Of a stretch of DNA of 64,000 nucleotides, positions 16,450 through 24,428 are shown piece after piece. How positions within the stretch are numbered: the stretch's first letter is position 1; each line of letters starts with the position of its first letter. The notes under the pieces are model-generated. The model was not told the DNA's origin. It did no database searches and saw only the letters and a program-made list of their open reading frames with translations. The DNA is from Ornithinimicrobium sediminis (GTDB taxonomy: Bacteria; Actinomycetota; Actinomycetes; Actinomycetales; Dermatophilaceae): positions 372,001 to 436,000 of the forward strand of contig NZ_JAJSDQ010000003.1 of assembly GCF_021272345.1 (NCBI RefSeq), in the 5' to 3' direction. The position numbers were made by a program, and so were the translations under genes.

Positions 16450-17853
16450 GTGTCCACCCGTTCCTTCGCCGACCTCGGCGTCCCCACCCGGCTGACCGAT
16501 GCCCTGCACTCCCGCGGCATCCTCACCCCGACCCCCATCCAGGCGGCCACGCTGCCCGACTCCCTCGCCGGCCGCGACGTGCTCGGCCGCGGGCGCACCG
16601 GCTCGGGCAAGACCTACGCCTTCCTGCTGCCCCTCGTGGCCAGGCTCACCGACTCCCCGAGCCGGCGCGGCGCCAAGCGTCCCCGCTCCCTGATCCTGGC
16701 CCCGACCCGTGAGCTGGCCGGCCAGATCGCCGAGAGCCTGCAGCCGCTGGCGCAGGTGGCCGGCCTGCGCAGCACCACCGTCTTCGGCGGTGTCGGCAAG
16801 GGCCCGCAGATCCGCGCCCTGAGTGCCGGCGTCGACGTGCTCATCGCCTGCCCCGGCCGGCTCGAGGACCTCATGAGCACCGGCGACGTGATGCTGGACG
16901 CCGTCGAGGTCACCATCCTCGACGAGGCCGACCACATGGCCGACCTGGGCTTCCTGCCCGGTGTCAAGCGCATCATGGACCGCACCCCCCGCACGGGTCA
17001 GCGCATGCTCTTCTCCGCGACGCTCGACGGCGGCATCGACGTGCTGGTCAGGAAGTACCTCACCAACCCGGTCTCGCACAGTGCCGACAGCGCACAGTCG
17101 CCCGTGTCCACGATGGAGCACCACGTGCTGCACATCGCCGGCACCGACCGCCTCGACGTGCTCGCCGACCTGGCGAGCGCGCCGGGCCGCAGCCTGGTCT
17201 TCACGCGCACCAAGCACGGTGCCAAGAAGCTCGCCAAGCAGCTCAACGGCCGCGGTGTGCCCGCGGTCGAGCTGCACGGCAACCTCGCGCAGAACGCCCG
17301 CACCCGCAACCTGGAGGCATTCCACTCCGGTCGGGCCGCCACCCTGGTCGCCACCGACATCGCCGCGCGCGGCATCCACGTCGACGACGTCGGCCTGGTC
17401 ATCCACGCCGACCCGCCGGTCGAGCACAAGGCCTACCTGCACCGTTCCGGGCGCACCGCCCGCGCCGGTGCCTCCGGCCGCGTGGTCACCCTGATGACCG
17501 ACGAGCAGCAGCGCGACGTGCGTGCGCTCACCAAGGCGGCCGGAGTCACGGCCACCACGACCCGGGTGGCGGTCGGTCACCCGCTGCTCACCGAGCTGGC
17601 TCCCCGCCCCGCCGGCGGCGTCGCGCCGCAGGCGCCGATCGTGTTCGACACCCCGGCTCAGCCGCAGCGTCGCTCCGGCGGCAACGGCGGCGGTCGTCGC
17701 CAGGGCAGCGGCTCTGGACGCAGCAGCGGGTCCCCCCGCAGCGGCGCGGGCCGTGGCCAGGCCTCCTCGGGTCGCGGACAGGCCGGCTCACCGGGACGCG
17801 GTCAGCGCTCCGGTGGCGGCTCCCGCCGGGGCAGCGCCACGGCTGCTCGCTGA
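16450..17853 (+). CDS. DEAD-box ATP-dependent RNA helicase
   Basis: The 467-residue protein has the full set of helicase motifs: Q motif (GVPTRLTDALHSRGI...PTPIQ), GRTGSGKT, PTREL, the DEAD box in LDEADHMADLGF, SAT, then in the second RecA domain VFTRTKHGAKKLAKQL, ATDIAARGIH and HRSGRTARAG. Residues beyond about 400 form a glycine/arginine/serine-rich basic tail typical of RhlE/DeaD-type actinobacterial helicases that bind RNA. It unwinds RNA in ribosome assembly or mRNA decay. The GTG start is seven bases after TTGGAG. A strong terminator follows. Confidence 0.95.
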   Translation: MSTRSFADLGVPTRLTDALHSRGILTPTPIQAATLPDSLAGRDVLGRGRTGSGKTYAFLLPLVARLTDSPSRRGAKRPRSLILAPTRELAGQIAESLQPLAQVAGLRSTTVFGGVGKGPQIRALSAGVDVLIACPGRLEDLMSTGDVMLDAVEVTILDEADHMADLGFLPGVKRIMDRTPRTGQRMLFSATLDGGIDVLVRKYLTNPVSHSADSAQSPVSTMEHHVLHIAGTDRLDVLADLASAPGRSLVFTRTKHGAKKLAKQLNGRGVPAVELHGNLAQNARTRNLEAFHSGRAATLVATDIAARGIHVDDVGLVIHADPPVEHKAYLHRSGRTARAGASGRVVTLMTDEQQRDVRALTKAAGVTATTTRVAVGHPLLTELAPRPAGGVAPQAPIVFDTPAQPQRRSGGNGGGRRQGSGSGRSSGSPRSGAGRGQASSGRGQAGSPGRGQRSGGGSRRGSATAAR

Positions 17854-17865
17854 CCGGCTGCACCG

Positions 17866-17903
17866 ACGACGAAGGGCCCGGGTCACCCCGGGCCCTTCGT
17901 CGT
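17866..17903. terminator. bidirectional intrinsic terminator
   Basis: A perfect 17-base-pair stem (ACGACGAAGGGCCCGGG with its complement) closes a 4-base TCAC loop, followed by CTGTTCT. It stands between the convergent helicase and aldo/keto reductase genes and can serve both. Confidence 0.9.
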
Positions 17904-17923
17904 CTGTTCTCAGGCGTCGGGTC

Positions 17924-18934
17924 TCAGGCGACGCGCGTCTGCGGTGCCGTCTCCCGCGTCCGGTTCGGGTCGCGCTCCACGATGTCACCGAGCACCTCGT
18001 CGATCCGGGCCATGACGGCGGGGTCGAGCCGCACCCCGGAGGCCTTGACGTTCTCGGCGACCTGCTCGGGCCGGGAGGCGCCGACCAGCGCGGCGGCCAC
18101 GTTGTCGTTCTGCAGCACCCAGGCGACCGCCAGCTGGGCCATGCTCAAGCCGGCCTCGTCGGCGACCGGCTTGAGCTCCTGCACCCGCGACAGCACGTCG
18201 TCGCGCATGAACCGCTTGATCATGTCCGCGCCGCCCTTCTCGTCGGCTGCACGTGAGCCCTGTGGCGGCTGCTGGCCCGGCAGGTACTTGCCGGACAGCA
18301 CGCCCTGCGCCATCGGGCTCCACACGATCTGCGAGACGCCGAGCTCGGCGGAGGTCGGCACGACCTCGCCCTCGATGACCCTCCAGAGCATGGAGTACTG
18401 CGGCTGGCTCGAGATGAGCTGGAAGCCGAGCTCCGTGGACAGCGCCACACCCTCGCGGATCTGGTCGGCCGTCCACTCGCTCACCCCGATGTAGAGCGCC
18501 TTGCCCTGCCGCACGATGTCGGCGAAGGCCTGCATGGTCTCCTCCAGCGGCGTCTCCGTGTCGTAGCGGTGGGCCTGGTAGAGGTCGACGTAGTCGGTCT
18601 GCAGCCGCTGCAGCGAGCCGTCGATCGACTCCATGACGTGCTTGCGGGACAGGCCGGTGTCGTTCTTGCCCTTGGGACCGGTGGGCCAGTAGACCTTCGT
18701 GAAGATCTCCAGGCTCTCGCGCCGCTCGCCCTTGAGGGCCTCACCCAGCACCGACTCCGCCACGGTGTTGGCGTAGACGTCGGCGGTGTCGAAGGTCGAG
18801 ATGCCCTCGTCGAGCGCGGCGCGCACACACTGTGTCGCGACGTCGTTCTCCACCTGCGAGCCGTGGGTGAGCCAGTTGCCGTAGGTGATCTCGGAGATCT
18901 TGAGACCGCTGTTGCCGAGGTATCTGAATTCCAT
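17924..18934 (-). CDS. aldo/keto reductase (Kv-beta/YghZ type)
   Basis: The 336-residue protein begins MEFRYLGNSGLKIS and contains the tetrad elements FDTADVYAN (Asp, Tyr), the lysine in EIFTKVYWP and the histidine in LYQAHRYD, followed by the NADPH-binding C-terminus (VAAALVGASRPEQVAENV). It should be an NADPH-dependent carbonyl reductase of unknown substrate. The frame is open far upstream but the ATG at 18932-18934, six bases after TACGGT, is the natural start. It converges on the helicase gene over the shared terminator. Confidence 0.92.
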   Translation of the reverse strand: MEFRYLGNSGLKISEITYGNWLTHGSQVENDVATQCVRAALDEGISTFDTADVYANTVAESVLGEALKGERRESLEIFTKVYWPTGPKGKNDTGLSRKHVMESIDGSLQRLQTDYVDLYQAHRYDTETPLEETMQAFADIVRQGKALYIGVSEWTADQIREGVALSTELGFQLISSQPQYSMLWRVIEGEVVPTSAELGVSQIVWSPMAQGVLSGKYLPGQQPPQGSRAADEKGGADMIKRFMRDDVLSRVQELKPVADEAGLSMAQLAVAWVLQNDNVAAALVGASRPEQVAENVKASGVRLDPAVMARIDEVLGDIVERDPNRTRETAPQTRVA

Positions 18935-18940
18935 GCCCTC

Positions 18941-18946
18941 ACCGTA
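18941..18946 (-). promoter_or_regulatory. -10 element of aldo/keto reductase gene (leaderless)
   Basis: TACGGT on the minus strand is six bases from the ATG. Confidence 0.5.
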
Positions 18947-19081
18947 TGTCGCCGCGCGGCACCGTGCGCGGCCCCACCCCTGCGGAGGTGGCGGAACCGC
19001 GGTGCCCACCGTAGTGTCGAAGGTCGGTCCATCCCCGCCGGCGACCGTGGCGTCACCGGCACCTACCCAAGGAGACGTCCC

Positions 19082-19201
19082 ATGTTCCGCAGTCTCGTCC
19101 GCGCCGCCCCGCTGCTCTTCGCCGGCTACAAGTTCCTGCAGCGTCGCCGTGCCAGGAACACCGAGGCCGGCGGCGCCCCCGCCGCCGGGCAGTCGCGCTG
19201 A
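19082..19201 (+). CDS. small basic membrane-associated protein, 39 residues
   Basis: The peptide starts MFRSLVRAAPLLFAGYKFLQRRRAR and ends in an alanine/glycine-rich polar tail. An AAGGAG site sits seven bases before the ATG, and TAGTGT (19012-19017) could be a promoter. It has an amphipathic or short membrane-inserting N-terminus followed by an RRRAR cluster. I do not recognise a characterised family. It lies 12 bases ahead of the acyl-CoA dehydrogenase-like gene and may be the first gene of the glycoconjugate cluster. Confidence 0.6.
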   Translation: MFRSLVRAAPLLFAGYKFLQRRRARNTEAGGAPAAGQSR

Positions 19202-19213
19202 CCCACCCGACGC

Positions 19214-20305
19214 ATGCGGTTCGACCCGTATGCCGTGTCGCCCGGCGAGCACGACGGGGACGGCCCGCGGCTGCGTGCCGACGTCCGTGCCGTCCTGGCC
19301 TCGCGGGCGTCGCGGGAGGACGTCGTGCCGCAGGCCCTGGACCTGGCGCGCCGGTGGGGCACCCGGCTGCCGGGCCCGGGGTGCGGAGCCACCCGTGAGC
19401 TCTGGGAGCACCTCGCCGCAGTGGCGGCCGCCGACCTGACGGTGGCCAGGGTGCTCGAGCCGCACCTCGACGCGCTGGCCGTCCTGGGCCAGGCGCGTGC
19501 CGACGGGCACCCGGTGCCGGCCGGCGCCGGGTCGCTCACCTGGGGGATCTTCGCCGCCGAGGGCCCCGGCACACGTGTCGAGGCACACCGGGACGACGAC
19601 GGCACCTGGCGGCTCACGGGACGCAAGCCGTGGTGCTCCCTGGCCGGGCACCTCGACGCCGCCCTGGTCACCGCCTGGAGCAGTCCCGACGAGCGCAGGC
19701 TCTACGCCGTCGACCTGCGCCGTCCCGAGGTCACCGTCGTCGACGAGGCCGGCTGGGTCGCCCGCGGGCTGTCCGACGTCGCCAGCGGCCCGGTCGACCT
19801 CCACGGGGCGGTCGCCACCCCCGTGGGACCGGCTGGGTGGTACCTCGACCGGCCCGGGTTCGCCTGGGGCGGGATCGGCGTGGCCGCCTGCTGGTGGGGT
19901 GCCGCTGCGGGGCTGGCACAGGCGCTGGCCGACCAGGCGTCCCGCCGGGAGCTCGACCAGGTCGGCCGGATGCACCGGGGTGCCGTGGACGCGCTGCTGC
20001 ACAGTGCCGGGGCCACCCTGGCGCTCGCCGCGCAGGCCGTCGACGACGGTGCAGCGGAGGGCCCCGCCGGTGCGGCGCTGGCCCTGCGGGTGCGCCGCAC
20101 CGTGCGGGTCACCGCCGAGGAGACCCTCGAGCGGGCCGCTCGCGCGCTGGGTCCGGGCCCGCTGGCCACCGACGACACCCACGCACGCCGGGTCGCCGAC
20201 CTGCAGCTCTACGTGCGTCAGGAGCACGCGGAGCGTGACGAGGCCGCGCTCGGCCGGCTCCTGGAGGACGCCCCGGCCCTCCCGACCGCCTGGGCCCCTT
20301 CGTGA
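19214..20305 (+). CDS. acyl-CoA dehydrogenase-like flavoprotein of the glycan cluster
   Basis: The 363-residue protein has the layout of an acyl-CoA dehydrogenase: an N-terminal helical part, a middle beta domain (LTWGIFAAEGPG, WRLTGRKPWCSLAGHLDAALV) and a C-terminal helical bundle with RRTVRVTAEETLERAARALGPGPL. I do not see the usual catalytic glutamate context, so a standard beta-oxidation step is doubtful. Its position ahead of a PIG-L deacetylase and glycosyltransferases, with coupling by GTGA to the next gene, suggests an oxidation in glycoconjugate assembly. The ATG lacks a ribosome site and probably relies on the small gene upstream. Confidence 0.75.
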   Translation: MRFDPYAVSPGEHDGDGPRLRADVRAVLASRASREDVVPQALDLARRWGTRLPGPGCGATRELWEHLAAVAAADLTVARVLEPHLDALAVLGQARADGHPVPAGAGSLTWGIFAAEGPGTRVEAHRDDDGTWRLTGRKPWCSLAGHLDAALVTAWSSPDERRLYAVDLRRPEVTVVDEAGWVARGLSDVASGPVDLHGAVATPVGPAGWYLDRPGFAWGGIGVAACWWGAAAGLAQALADQASRRELDQVGRMHRGAVDALLHSAGATLALAAQAVDDGAAEGPAGAALALRVRRTVRVTAEETLERAARALGPGPLATDDTHARRVADLQLYVRQEHAERDEAALGRLLEDAPALPTAWAPS

Positions 20306-21648
20306 ACGTCGAGCCACGGCGGCCGCCGGCCTTCGACCACCGCGACGTGGGCACCTCCGCGCAGGTCTGGCGGGAGGCCGCGCAGTGGCAGGCCCTGCCG
20401 CTTGCCGGCATACCCGGGCACGCCGGCCGGCTCGTGGTGGTCGCAGCGCACCCCGACGACGAGACCCTCGCCGCCGGTGGCCTGGTCGCGCTCGCGGGAC
20501 GCGCCGGCCTCGCGGTCGACGTGGTCGTGGCGACCGACGGGGCGGCCTCGCACCCGGACTCCCCGACCCACACGCGTGAGCAGCTCGCGGTGCTGCGTGC
20601 ACGGGAGGTGACCGCCGCCGTGCACACCCTCGCCCCCGCGGCGCGGCTGCACCTGCTGGGGCTGCCGGACGGCGACCTGGCCGACCACGTGGCGCTGCTC
20701 GCCGAGCGGGTGGTCGACCTCGTCGGCACCCGCGGTGGTGAGACCTTGCTGGTCGCCACCTGGCAGGGTGACGGCCACCCCGACCACGAGGCCGCCGGCG
20801 CCGCAGCCCGCACGGCGGCGTGGCGCACCGACGCCACCCTGTGGCAGTCACCCCTCTGGCTGTGGTCCTGGGGCGGTCCGGAGGACCTGCCCTGGGAGAC
20901 CGCACACCTCGTGCCGCTGCCCGCCGACGTGGTCCGGCTCAAGACCGAGGCGGTCGGCCAGCACCTCTCGCAGGTGGCCCCCCTCTCGGAGCGCCCCGGG
21001 GACGAGACGCTGCTGGCACCGACCTTCCTGGAGCACTTCCGGGGTGACGCCGAGCTCTACCTCGAGGTCGCCCCCGACCGCTCGTCGCCCTTCGACGCGC
21101 TGCACCTCGCCCTGTCCGACCCCTGGGAGGTGCGCTCGTCCTGGTACGAGCGCCGCAAGCGCGCCGTCACCCTGGCCAGCCTGCCGCACGAGCGCTACGA
21201 CCGGGCCATCGACGTCGGCTGCTCCGTGGGAGAGCTGAGTGCCGAGCTCGCCGCGCGCTGCGGATGGCTGCTCGCCGTCGACGAGAGCGCCGTCGCGGTG
21301 CGGCAGGCGCACCACCACCTGATCGTGCACCGTGGCGTGGAGGTGTGCCGCCTCGACCTTCCCGAGGAGTGGCCGGAGCGGTCTCTCGACCTGGTGGTCG
21401 TGTCCGAGACGGGCTACTTCCTGAGCCCCGCCCGGCTCGACGCCCTCATCGGCTGCATCCGGCGGTCGCTGGCCCCCGGCGGGGTGGTGCTGGCGTGCCA
21501 CTGGCGGCACGAGATCCGCGGCTGGCCCCTGGACGGGCCGCAGGTCCACGAGCGGCTGCACGCCGGGCTCGCGCTCCGGCGGGTGGTGCAGCACGATGAC
21601 GAGGACTTCGAGCTGGCGGTGTGGCAGGACGACCGGGAGGACGGATGA
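20302..21648 (+). CDS. bifunctional PIG-L deacetylase / class I SAM methyltransferase
   Basis: The 448-residue protein is a two-domain fusion. Residues 40-230 form a PIG-L (LmbE-like) deacetylase with the zinc motif AHPDDE (49-54) and a second metal motif GHPDH near residue 160; these enzymes remove acetyl from N-acetylglucosamine moieties. From about residue 275 there is a SAM-dependent methyltransferase with DVGCSVGELSAELAAR and LRRSLAPGG-like RSLAPGGVVLACHW, resembling NodS-type N-methyltransferases. Deacetylation followed by N-methylation of an amino sugar is a reasonable inference. The GTG start overlaps the upstream stop and the stop overlaps the next ATG. Confidence 0.88.
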   Translation: MNVEPRRPPAFDHRDVGTSAQVWREAAQWQALPLAGIPGHAGRLVVVAAHPDDETLAAGGLVALAGRAGLAVDVVVATDGAASHPDSPTHTREQLAVLRAREVTAAVHTLAPAARLHLLGLPDGDLADHVALLAERVVDLVGTRGGETLLVATWQGDGHPDHEAAGAAARTAAWRTDATLWQSPLWLWSWGGPEDLPWETAHLVPLPADVVRLKTEAVGQHLSQVAPLSERPGDETLLAPTFLEHFRGDAELYLEVAPDRSSPFDALHLALSDPWEVRSSWYERRKRAVTLASLPHERYDRAIDVGCSVGELSAELAARCGWLLAVDESAVAVRQAHHHLIVHRGVEVCRLDLPEEWPERSLDLVVVSETGYFLSPARLDALIGCIRRSLAPGGVVLACHWRHEIRGWPLDGPQVHERLHAGLALRRVVQHDDEDFELAVWQDDREDG

Positions 21649-22364
21649 GCGGGGCGGTGCGACAGGTGCTCGTGGTGGTGCCGGCGCGGGACGAGGAGGC
21701 GCTCGTGGGCGGGTGTCTGGACTCCCTGGAGGCGGCGGTGGGGCACCTGCAGGCGTCGCGGCACGCCTGTCGGGTGCGGGTGGTGGTCGCGCTCGACACC
21801 TGCACCGACGCGACCGCCGCCGTGGTGGCACAGCGGCCCTGGGTGCACGCGGTGCGCGTCGACCTCGGCGTGGTGGGAGCGGTGCGGGCCGCGGGGGTGG
21901 CCGCCGGCCTGCGGCTGCTGGCCGTGACGGGCAGTGTCCCTCCGGGTGAGCGGGTCTGGCTGGCGCACACAGACGCCGACACCCGGGTGCCGCTCGGGTG
22001 GCTGACCAGCCAGGTGGCACTGGCCGCGCGGGGGGTCGACCTCGTCGTGGGCTCGGTCGAGCCGGACCCGCTGGACCTGGAGCCCACGGTGCTGGCGGTC
22101 TGGCACGCCAGGCACGTGCTGAGGGAGGGCCACGGGTTCGTGCACGGTGCCAGCATCGGGGTGCGGCTGAGCAGCTATGCGGAGGTCGGTGGCTTCCGGC
22201 CGCTCGTGGTGCACGAGGACGTCGACCTGGTGCGGCGGGTCCGGGCCACCGGTGCGGTCTGGCGCAGCACCGACCGGGCCAGGGTGCGCACGTCGGGCCG
22301 TCGTCAGGGCCGGCTCAGCGGTGGCTTCGCCGACGTCCTGGCGGCGACCGACCCCGCCGTCTGA
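21645..22364 (+). CDS. family 2 glycosyltransferase
   Basis: The 239-residue protein has a GT-A fold: VLVVVPARDEEALVGGCLDSL at the start, the DXD-like HTDADTRVPLGWL near residue 110, and a C-terminal ED motif in LVVHEDVDLVRRVRA. It should transfer a sugar from a nucleotide donor; there is no membrane segment. It is the last gene of the rightward block before the divergent regulator and is coupled to the PIG-L/methyltransferase gene by ATGA. Confidence 0.85.
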   Translation: MSGAVRQVLVVVPARDEEALVGGCLDSLEAAVGHLQASRHACRVRVVVALDTCTDATAAVVAQRPWVHAVRVDLGVVGAVRAAGVAAGLRLLAVTGSVPPGERVWLAHTDADTRVPLGWLTSQVALAARGVDLVVGSVEPDPLDLEPTVLAVWHARHVLREGHGFVHGASIGVRLSSYAEVGGFRPLVVHEDVDLVRRVRATGAVWRSTDRARVRTSGRRQGRLSGGFADVLAATDPAV

Positions 22365-22385
22365 GGGCCCGACGGCCTCCGCGGG

Positions 22386-23108
22386 TCAGCGGACGATGCG
22401 CCGCCCCCGGTCGGGGGTCAGACCGTGCTCCACGCCCCACAGCACGGCCTTGGTGCGGCTGTCGACGCCCATCTTGCGGTAGGCCGCCTTGATGTAGGAC
22501 TTCACGGAGTTGATGCTCAGGTAGCTGCGCTCGGCGATCTCCTGGTTGGACAGCCCCTGGGTGATCAGCGCGACGACCTCGGCCTCACGCGCGGTCAGCC
22601 CCTGCTCGCGGCCCGGCCAGTCGCCGGCCGTGGGGCCCTCGCTCGGCTCGTGGTCATCGTCCTCACCCGGCTCGTCGTCCGGGTCTCCGGTGAGCACCAC
22701 GACCTCCCCACGGTGGACCCGCTCCAGGGCGTCGACGAGCTCCTCGGCGCTGAGCGTCTTGGACAGGTAGCCCGCGACCCCCTTCTCCAGGGCCGTGGAG
22801 ACCAGGGCCGCCTGGACGTTCCAGGTGTAGACCACGACCTTGCCGGCCCACGGGCTCGCGAGGATGCGGTCGATGGCGTCCCGGTCGACCTGCGGCTGGG
22901 AGAAGGTGTCGTAGAGGGTGACGTCGACCGGCTGCCCGACCGGCATGTTCATGTCGAGCTCGGCCACCTCCACCCGTACGCCGTACGGCGCGAGCATCCG
23001 CTCGAGCCCCTGCACGACGACCTCGTAGTCGTTGGCCAGCGCGACGGTGACCGCCGCGCGGCCCTCGTCCCGCGCGGTGCTCGTCGTCTCGGTCTGGGAC
23101 TGGGTCAT
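22386..23108 (-). CDS. orphan LuxR-family response regulator
   Basis: The 240-residue protein has an N-terminal receiver domain (residues 20-130; likely phospho-aspartate in DVTLYDTFS, conserved lysine in GYLSKTLSAEEL), an acidic linker, and a C-terminal NarL/LuxR helix-turn-helix (LTAREAEVVALITQGLSNQEIAER ... SVKSYIKAAYRKMGV). The receiver lacks the usual acidic pair at the very start (ALANDYE), so phosphorylation is uncertain. No histidine kinase is adjacent. It points leftward inside the glycan cluster and could control it. The ATG is seven bases after TAGCCT. Confidence 0.88.
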   Translation of the reverse strand: MTQSQTETTSTARDEGRAAVTVALANDYEVVVQGLERMLAPYGVRVEVAELDMNMPVGQPVDVTLYDTFSQPQVDRDAIDRILASPWAGKVVVYTWNVQAALVSTALEKGVAGYLSKTLSAEELVDALERVHRGEVVVLTGDPDDEPGEDDDHEPSEGPTAGDWPGREQGLTAREAEVVALITQGLSNQEIAERSYLSINSVKSYIKAAYRKMGVDSRTKAVLWGVEHGLTPDRGRRIVR

Positions 23109-23115
23109 GGTCCCC

Positions 23116-23121
23116 AGGCTA
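23116..23121 (-). promoter_or_regulatory. -10 element of response regulator gene (leaderless)
   Basis: TAGCCT on the minus strand is seven bases from the ATG. Confidence 0.55.
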
Positions 23122-23290
23122 CCCGCGGGTCGTCTCGGCCCGGTTGTCCCTCCGTGCCCGATGTGCGCGCGGGTGGCGGTGTCGACCCGTGCACCGGAGC
23201 GCGGAGCGGGCACCGGCGGGCGACGGACCGGGCGTGCCGGCACCCCGGCGAGATCCCACCCCTACAGGTGTGGCGGGGGTCCGGCACGCG

Positions 23291-23301
23291 GACGTAACGT
23301 C
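23291..23301 (+). promoter_or_regulatory. palindrome over the promoter of the glycosyltransferase operon
   Basis: GACGTAACGTC is a perfect 11-base palindrome containing TAACGT, a good -10 element (23295-23300). Transcription from here gives a leader of about 60 bases to the GTG at 23367. The palindrome may be an operator, possibly for the divergent response regulator. Confidence 0.45.
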
Positions 23302-23366
23302 AAATGTTCGCCTGTCCAACCCTTGCAGGCACCCGCACCCCGTTCCGAGAGGATGCGACCCGTCTC

Positions 23367-24428
23367 GTGCACATCGCCCTGATCGCGCACTCCCGTCATC
23401 CTATCGCCGAGCCCTTCGCCGGCGGTCTGGAGTCGATGACGTGGCACCTGGCCCGCGCCCTGCTGCGCCGGGGGCATGAGGTGACCCTTTTCGCCGCCGA
23501 GGGCAGCGAGCCCGTGGAGGGTCTGCACCGTCTGCAGGTCGAGCCGCTGCGGCTCAGCGAGCGTGCCCAGCGCGACCCGTCGATGCCGGCCCTGGAGATG
23601 GTCCAGTCCCACCACGCCTACCTGCAGGTCCTGCGCCAGCTCGCCCGCCACCCGGGCATCGACCTGGTGCACAACAACAGCCTGCACTACCTCCCGCTGG
23701 TCATGGCCGAGACGGTGCCGGCGCCCATGCTCACGACGCTGCACACCCCGCCGACCCCCTGGCTGGAGTCGGCCCTGGGCGTCGTGCGTGCGGACGGTAT
23801 GCGGTTCGCCGCGGTCAGCGAGCACACCGCCGACTCCTGGGGGCACCTGGTCGACGCCGACGTCCTGCCCAACGGGGTGGACACCGACCTGTGGACCCCC
23901 GGACCCGGCGGCGACGACCTCGTCTGGTCGGGCCGGATGGTGCCGGAGAAGGCCCCGCACCACGCCATCGAGGCGGCCCGTCGGGCCGGGATGCGGCTGC
24001 GTCTGGCCGGTCCGGTCTCCGACCCGGGCTACTTCCGCTCCGAGGTCGAGCCCCTGCTGCACGACGACGTCACCTACGTCGGGCACCTCGACCGCGACGA
24101 GCTCACCGCTCTTGTGGGCTCGAGCGCTGCCGCCCTGGTCACGCCGGTCTGGGACGAGCCCTACGGTCTGGTGGCTGCCGAGGCGCTGGCCTGCGGCACG
24201 CCGGTGGCCGGCTACGCCCGCGGCGGACTGCCGGAGGTCGTCGGGCCACATGTCGGCCGGCTGGTCGCGGCCGACGACGTGGCCGCGCTCGCCGAGGCGC
24301 TCCCGGAGGTCGTGCGCCTGTCGCGGAGCGCCGCCCGACGTCATGCTCTGGAGCGCTGCTCGCTGGACGTCATGGTCGAGCGCTACCTGCAGGTCTACGC
24401 CCTCACCGCGCTGCGTGATGCCGCATGA
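23367..24428 (+). CDS. family 4 glycosyltransferase
   Basis: The 353-residue protein has a GT-B fold with N-terminal HIALIAHSRHPIAEPFAGGLESMTWHLARALLRRGH (glycine-rich acceptor loop) and C-terminal donor-site motif DEPYGLVAAEALACGTPVAGYARGGLPEVV with the E-x7-E pattern. It transfers a sugar from a nucleotide donor. The GTG at 23367 with GAGAGGA upstream is chosen; an earlier in-frame ATG at 23304 lies only three bases after the -10 element and cannot be translated from that promoter. It is the first gene of a four-gene block coupled by 4-base overlaps. Confidence 0.88.
   Translation: MHIALIAHSRHPIAEPFAGGLESMTWHLARALLRRGHEVTLFAAEGSEPVEGLHRLQVEPLRLSERAQRDPSMPALEMVQSHHAYLQVLRQLARHPGIDLVHNNSLHYLPLVMAETVPAPMLTTLHTPPTPWLESALGVVRADGMRFAAVSEHTADSWGHLVDADVLPNGVDTDLWTPGPGGDDLVWSGRMVPEKAPHHAIEAARRAGMRLRLAGPVSDPGYFRSEVEPLLHDDVTYVGHLDRDELTALVGSSAAALVTPVWDEPYGLVAAEALACGTPVAGYARGGLPEVVGPHVGRLVAADDVAALAEALPEVVRLSRSAARRHALERCSLDVMVERYLQVYALTALRDAA

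Noticed and set aside
17924-20905. Frame of the aldo/keto reductase extended some 650 residues upstream
   Set aside because: Upstream part is a low-complexity shadow of the glycan-cluster genes; the reductase motifs begin at the ATG at 18934, next to a good promoter.
23304-23366. Upstream ATG extending the GT4 protein by 21 residues
   Set aside because: The ATG lies three bases after the -10 element, so it would not be on the transcript; the extra residues do not fit the family.
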